64,000 bases of DNA from Microbacterium proteolyticum (GTDB taxonomy: Bacteria > Actinomycetota > Actinomycetes > Actinomycetales > Microbacteriaceae), in assembly GCF_029639405.1 (NCBI RefSeq), contig NZ_CP121274.1:806001-870000 (forward strand), written 5' to 3'. Position numbers and translations under genes: made by a program. Every line of letters begins with the position of its first letter. The first letter of the stretch is position 1. Below are positions 61,568-64,000 of the stretch, in pieces. The notes beneath the pieces are model-generated. The model did no database searches. It saw nothing but the letters and a program-made list of their open reading frames with translations, and was not told where the DNA came from.

Positions 61568-61664
61568 CGCCGCACACGGCACCGCGTACACGCGCTGCAC
61601 GCCGCGCCGCAGGGCACCCCGCACACGACGCCGCGTACGCGGCACCGCGCCACCAGCGCACGAC

Positions 61665-61703
61665 AGAACAGCCCCGTCGAGGCGACCTCGACGGGGCTGT
61701 TCT
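61665..61703 (-). terminator. Strong intrinsic terminator of dcd
   Basis: AGAACAGCCCCGTCGAGG and its exact complement form an 18-bp stem with a three-base loop, eight bases after the dcd stop. Confidence 0.8.
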
Positions 61704-61711
61704 CGTGCGGT

Positions 61712-62317
61712 TCAGCGTCCGGCGGAACCGGCGTCGGTCGTGCCGACGTTCGTGCGGTGGAAGTTCAGCGCCGAGCGCGATGCCGTCGGGCCGCGCTGGC
61801 CCTGGTAGCGGTTGCCGTAGGGCCCCGACCCGTACGGGTTCTCGGCGGGGGAAGTCAGGCGGAAGTAGCAGACCTGCCCGATCTTCATGCCCGGCCAGAG
61901 CTTGATCGGCAGGGTCGCGACGTTGGAGAGTTCGAGCGTGACGTGCCCCGAGAATCCCGGGTCGATGAATCCTGCGGTCGAGTGGGTGAGCAGCCCGAGG
62001 CGTCCGAGCGACGACTTGCCCTCGAGGCGCGCGGCGACGTCGTCCGGCAGGCTGACGCGCTCGAACGTCGATCCCAGCGCGAACTCGCCCGGGTGCAGGA
62101 TGAACGGCTCGTCCGGCTCGACCTCGATGAGGCGGGTGAGCTCAGGCTGATCCTCGGCGGGGTCGATGAACGGGTACTTGTGATTGTCGAACAGCCGGAA
62201 GTACCGGTCGAGTCGCACGTCGACGCTCGACGGCTGAACCATGGCCGGATCGAAGGGGTCGAGCCCCAGGCGTCCGTCGGCGAGTTCGGCTCGGATGTCG
62301 CGGTCGGAGAGCAGCAC
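61712..62317 (-). CDS. dcd: dCTP deaminase
   Basis: 201 residues from GTG. The substrate and catalytic block is [33 protein letters not shown]. It contains the Ser-Arg loop and the general-base Glu position of Dcd, and the C-terminal lid ends [15 protein letters not shown]. It supplies dUTP, or dUMP directly if bifunctional as in Mycobacterium tuberculosis. The THSTAGF variant is found in both types, so I cannot decide. TAGGCT lies six bases before the GTG. Confidence 0.95.
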   Translation of the reverse strand: MLLSDRDIRAELADGRLGLDPFDPAMVQPSSVDVRLDRYFRLFDNHKYPFIDPAEDQPELTRLIEVEPDEPFILHPGEFALGSTFERVSLPDDVAARLEGKSSLGRLGLLTHSTAGFIDPGFSGHVTLELSNVATLPIKLWPGMKIGQVCYFRLTSPAENPYGSGPYGNRYQGQRGPTASRSALNFHRTNVGTTDAGSAGR

Positions 62318-62323
62318 GCGCCC

Positions 62324-62329
62324 AGCCTA
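62324..62329 (-). promoter_or_regulatory. -10 box of dcd, leaderless
   Basis: TAGGCT on the minus strand, then GGGCGC, then GTG at 62317. Confidence 0.6.
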
Positions 62330-62367
62330 GGGCGTGGGGTCGGCGCGGGTGGCGCGGGGTTCGCCAG

Positions 62368-62437
62368 ATCACGTGATCTGGGCGAACCCACCCGCAATGC
62401 CGCGCCTCGACGTGTGCGCTCGACCAGATCACGTGAC
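62368..62437. repeat. Intergenic repeat family D, copy 2
   Basis: ATCACGTGAT at 62368-62377, inside the 18-bp palindrome CCAGATCACGTGATCTGG (62365-62382), and ATCACGTGAC at 62428-62437, 60 bp on. The first 28 bases match copy 1 in all but one position. This is the only copy of any family in a divergent gap (dcd and tRNA-Gly). Confidence 0.75.
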
Positions 62438-62488
62438 TTGGGCATCCTCGACGCCGAACCCCGACCCGGATGCCACGGAAGACGCTGT

Positions 62489-62494
62489 TATGCT
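62489..62494 (+). promoter_or_regulatory. -10 box of the tRNA-Gly transcript
   Basis: TATGCT, 24 bases upstream of the mature tRNA 5' end. The -35 region is not clear. Confidence 0.5.
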
Positions 62495-62517
62495 GGCGGA
62501 AGTGCCTCACGGCGCTC

Positions 62518-62591
62518 GGGGCTGTAGTTCAATGGCAGAACTTCTGCTTCCCAAGCAGACAGCGCGGGTTCGATTCCCGTCAGCCCCTCCA
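62518..62591 (+). tRNA. tRNA-Gly (anticodon CCC)
   Basis: 74 bases including an encoded CCA. The acceptor stem is GGGGCTG / CAGCCCC with discriminator T. The D arm contains AGTTCAATGGCAGA. The anticodon stem is TCTGC / GCAGA around loop TTCCCAA, giving anticodon CCC, which reads GGG. The T arm is GCGGGTTCGATTCCCGT. All arms pair. Confidence 0.97.
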
Positions 62592-62592
62592 C

Positions 62593-63276
62593 ATGCATCG
62601 CGTGCTCGGCATCCTCCTCGGCGCAGTGCTCGCGCTCGGCCTCACGGCGTGCGCGCCACCATCCGCGGAGCCGGAGCCCACGACGGAGCCCGGCGCGACC
62701 ACCGTCGCGTTCTACGGCGACTCGTACACCCGCGGCACGGGCGCGAGTTCGTCCGACAAGCGCTGGTCGACGATCATCTGCGCGGAGCGCGGCTGGACCG
62801 AGATCAACCGCAGCGAGAACGGCCTGGGGTTCGTCAACCGGCGCGCGAGCATGGGGCCGGGGCTCGATGACATCCCCGCCCAGATCATCCGCGACGACCC
62901 CGACATCGTGTTCGTCACCATGGGACTCAACGACAACTTCAGCTACGACGGCGCCGCCGCCGAAATCCGGGCGACGATCGACAGCGACCTCGACCGGCTG
63001 CGCCAGGGCCTTCCCGGCGCGCGCATCATCGTGGTCGAACCGTTCTGGTACACCGCCGACCGGCCGGCATCCGTCGACGTCATCATCGGGTGGGTGCGCG
63101 ACGCGGCCGGGCGGATCGGCGCCGACCACATCCCCGGGGCGAGCCACTGGCTCGACGGGCACTACGCCGACGACGACGACAGCTGGATGGCCGGCGACGG
63201 ACTCCACCCCGACGACGTCGGCTACGCCCGGATCGCCGAGCGAATGGATGCCGAGCTCCAGGCGCTCGGCCTCTGA
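62593..63276 (+). CDS. SGNH/GDSL-type hydrolase lipoprotein
   Basis: 227 residues. The signal peptide has lipobox LTAC with the lipidated Cys at residue 20. SGNH block I is FYGDSYTRG (nucleophile Ser), block III is GLNDN, and block V is GDGLHPDDVG with catalytic Asp and His. The enzyme is therefore an esterase, deacetylase or lipase anchored outside the membrane. The ATG is one base after the tRNA CCA and has no Shine-Dalgarno, so the message probably starts within, or is cut from, the tRNA transcript. A GTG three codons in is an alternative start. Confidence 0.88.
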   Translation: MHRVLGILLGAVLALGLTACAPPSAEPEPTTEPGATTVAFYGDSYTRGTGASSSDKRWSTIICAERGWTEINRSENGLGFVNRRASMGPGLDDIPAQIIRDDPDIVFVTMGLNDNFSYDGAAAEIRATIDSDLDRLRQGLPGARIIVVEPFWYTADRPASVDVIIGWVRDAAGRIGADHIPGASHWLDGHYADDDDSWMAGDGLHPDDVGYARIAERMDAELQALGL

Positions 63277-63300
63277 AACGGCCGCGGCGCGAGCGGGCCG

Positions 63301-64000
63301 TCAGGCCCCGACCGGCACGCGCTCGGAAACGAGGAGATCCTTGACGATCCGGCCCGCCTTGGCCACGACGACCACGTTCTCGGGAGAACCCAGTGCGGAT
63401 ATGTCCGTCAGCGGGTCGACGTCGGCGACAACGAAGTCGGCGATCTTGCCGGCTTCGAGCGTGCCCAGTCGGTCGTCGACGCGAAGGAGCTCGGCCGCGT
63501 GCGCCGTGCCCGCGCGCAACGCGTCCATCGGCGACATCCCGAGCTCGACGAGGTGCGAGAGCTCGGCGAGGTTGCGCCCGTGCGCGCAGATCCCCGAGTC
63601 GGTGCCCATGGCGAAGCGCGCCCCCCGCTCGATGGCGCGGGCGATGTTCACGCGCGTGATCTCGACCCAGCGCACCTTCTTCTCGTAGTGGAACGGCCGC
63701 ATGCGTTCCTTCACGAGCGGTGTGAAGACCGTCGAGAGCGTCGGCACGAGGAACGTGCCGTTCTCACCGGCCAGATCGATCCCCTCGTCGTCGATGCCGT
63801 AGGCGTGCTCGACGCTGTCGACGCCGCCGCGCAGCGCCGCGAGGATGCCGGAGGTTCCCTGCGCGTGCGCGGCGATGGGCCGACCGCCGTGACGGTCGAC
63901 CTCGTCGCGGATGGCGCGGATCTCGTCGGCGGTGATCCCCTCGTCGGTCGGCTGGTCGTGAGGACTGGACATCCCGCCCGTCGTGCAGACCTTGATGACG
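63301..64000 (-). CDS. Amidohydrolase family protein, N-terminus beyond the right edge
   Basis: The C-terminal 233 codons are visible; the frame is open to the window edge. VIKVCTTGGMSSP at the edge, PIAAHAQGTSGILAALRGGVDSVEHAYGID (metal-ligand His) and FAMGTDSGICAHGRNLAELSHLVELGMSP (active-site Asp) match the imidazolonepropionase/prolidase-like amidohydrolases. It ends in the usual beta-sandwich (LGTLEAGKIADFVVADVDPLTDISAL). Two metal ions and hydrolysis of an amide or peptide bond are expected. An internal ATG at 63972 is not the real start because conserved sequence continues upstream. Confidence 0.9.
   Translation of the reverse strand, partial: VIKVCTTGGMSSPHDQPTDEGITADEIRAIRDEVDRHGGRPIAAHAQGTSGILAALRGGVDSVEHAYGIDDEGIDLAGENGTFLVPTLSTVFTPLVKERMRPFHYEKKVRWVEITRVNIARAIERGARFAMGTDSGICAHGRNLAELSHLVELGMSPMDALRAGTAHAAELLRVDDRLGTLEAGKIADFVVADVDPLTDISALGSPENVVVVAKAGRIVKDLLVSERVPVGA

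Noticed and set aside
63301..63972. Complete amidohydrolase starting at ATG 63972
   Set aside because: Conserved sequence (VIKVCTTGG) continues upstream to the window edge and half of the barrel would be missing.

Overview
This looks like a chromosomal window from a high-GC actinobacterium, most probably Microbacterium or a close relative in Microbacteriaceae. The reasons are: base composition near 70% GC by eye; an HspR-type dnaK-grpE-dnaJ-hspR operon with CTTGAGT-N7-ACTCAAG operators; many leaderless GTG/ATG starts; an ECF42-type sigma factor beside a YCII protein; GlxA-like regulators; and a very frequent GGATGCC/GGCATCC heptamer. The genus is inferred from overall style and not from a marker gene. 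I saw no insertion sequence, prophage, CRISPR array or rRNA.

Layout. 1-7.0 kb: two small unknown genes (one cut by the left edge), a beta-lactamase-fold protein without its catalytic residues, an M13 metallopeptidase, a MATE exporter, a lipoprotein, a small membrane protein and a Tat-exported surface protein. 7.1-13.7 kb: a SpoU methyltransferase, the mntH-mntR manganese unit with a palindromic operator on the mntH start codon, a CtpE-like P-type ATPase and an SDR enzyme. 13.9-20.8 kb: CsbD, a HAD phosphatase, a YdeI-like protein, pyrE, a duplicated-motif membrane protein, exonuclease III, and the YCII/ECF42 pair. 21-29.7 kb: an FMN reductase, a NarL-type two-component system, an ABC-2 exporter, a VOC protein, two tandem paralogous membrane proteins and a GH15 trehalase/glucoamylase. 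29.8-38.9 kb: a G6PDH, a nitroreductase, an rraA-antiporter operon, clpB, DUF2252 and a GlxA-like regulator. 39-52 kb: two glycosyltransferases, a heterodimeric ABC exporter, a potassium channel, a run of transcription regulators and an alpha/beta hydrolase. 52.3-64 kb: the hspR-dnaJ-grpE-dnaK operon, a DEAD-box helicase, an MFS carrier, a divergent pair of His-rich winged-helix regulators, dcd, tRNA-Gly(CCC), an SGNH lipoprotein and an amidohydrolase cut by the right edge.

How it fits together. HspR very likely represses both its own operon and clpB, because HAIR palindromes sit over the start regions of both promoters. MntR probably represses mntH through two TTTCGG-N4-CCGAAA sites. The His-rich MarR-type pair at 60-61.5 kb shares three related sites in its common promoter region.

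The least explained structure is intergenic. At least four families of 63-71 bp elements recur (A twice, B three times, C twice, D twice). Families A-C consist of four copies of a short core arranged forward-forward-reverse-reverse as nested inverted repeats. Family D carries a palindromic core at each end. Nearly all copies lie at gene 3' ends. Two further inverted repeats of the same size class occur once each. I do not recognise these families, and they are my main candidate for something undescribed. All positions and motifs were read by eye; no database search was possible.
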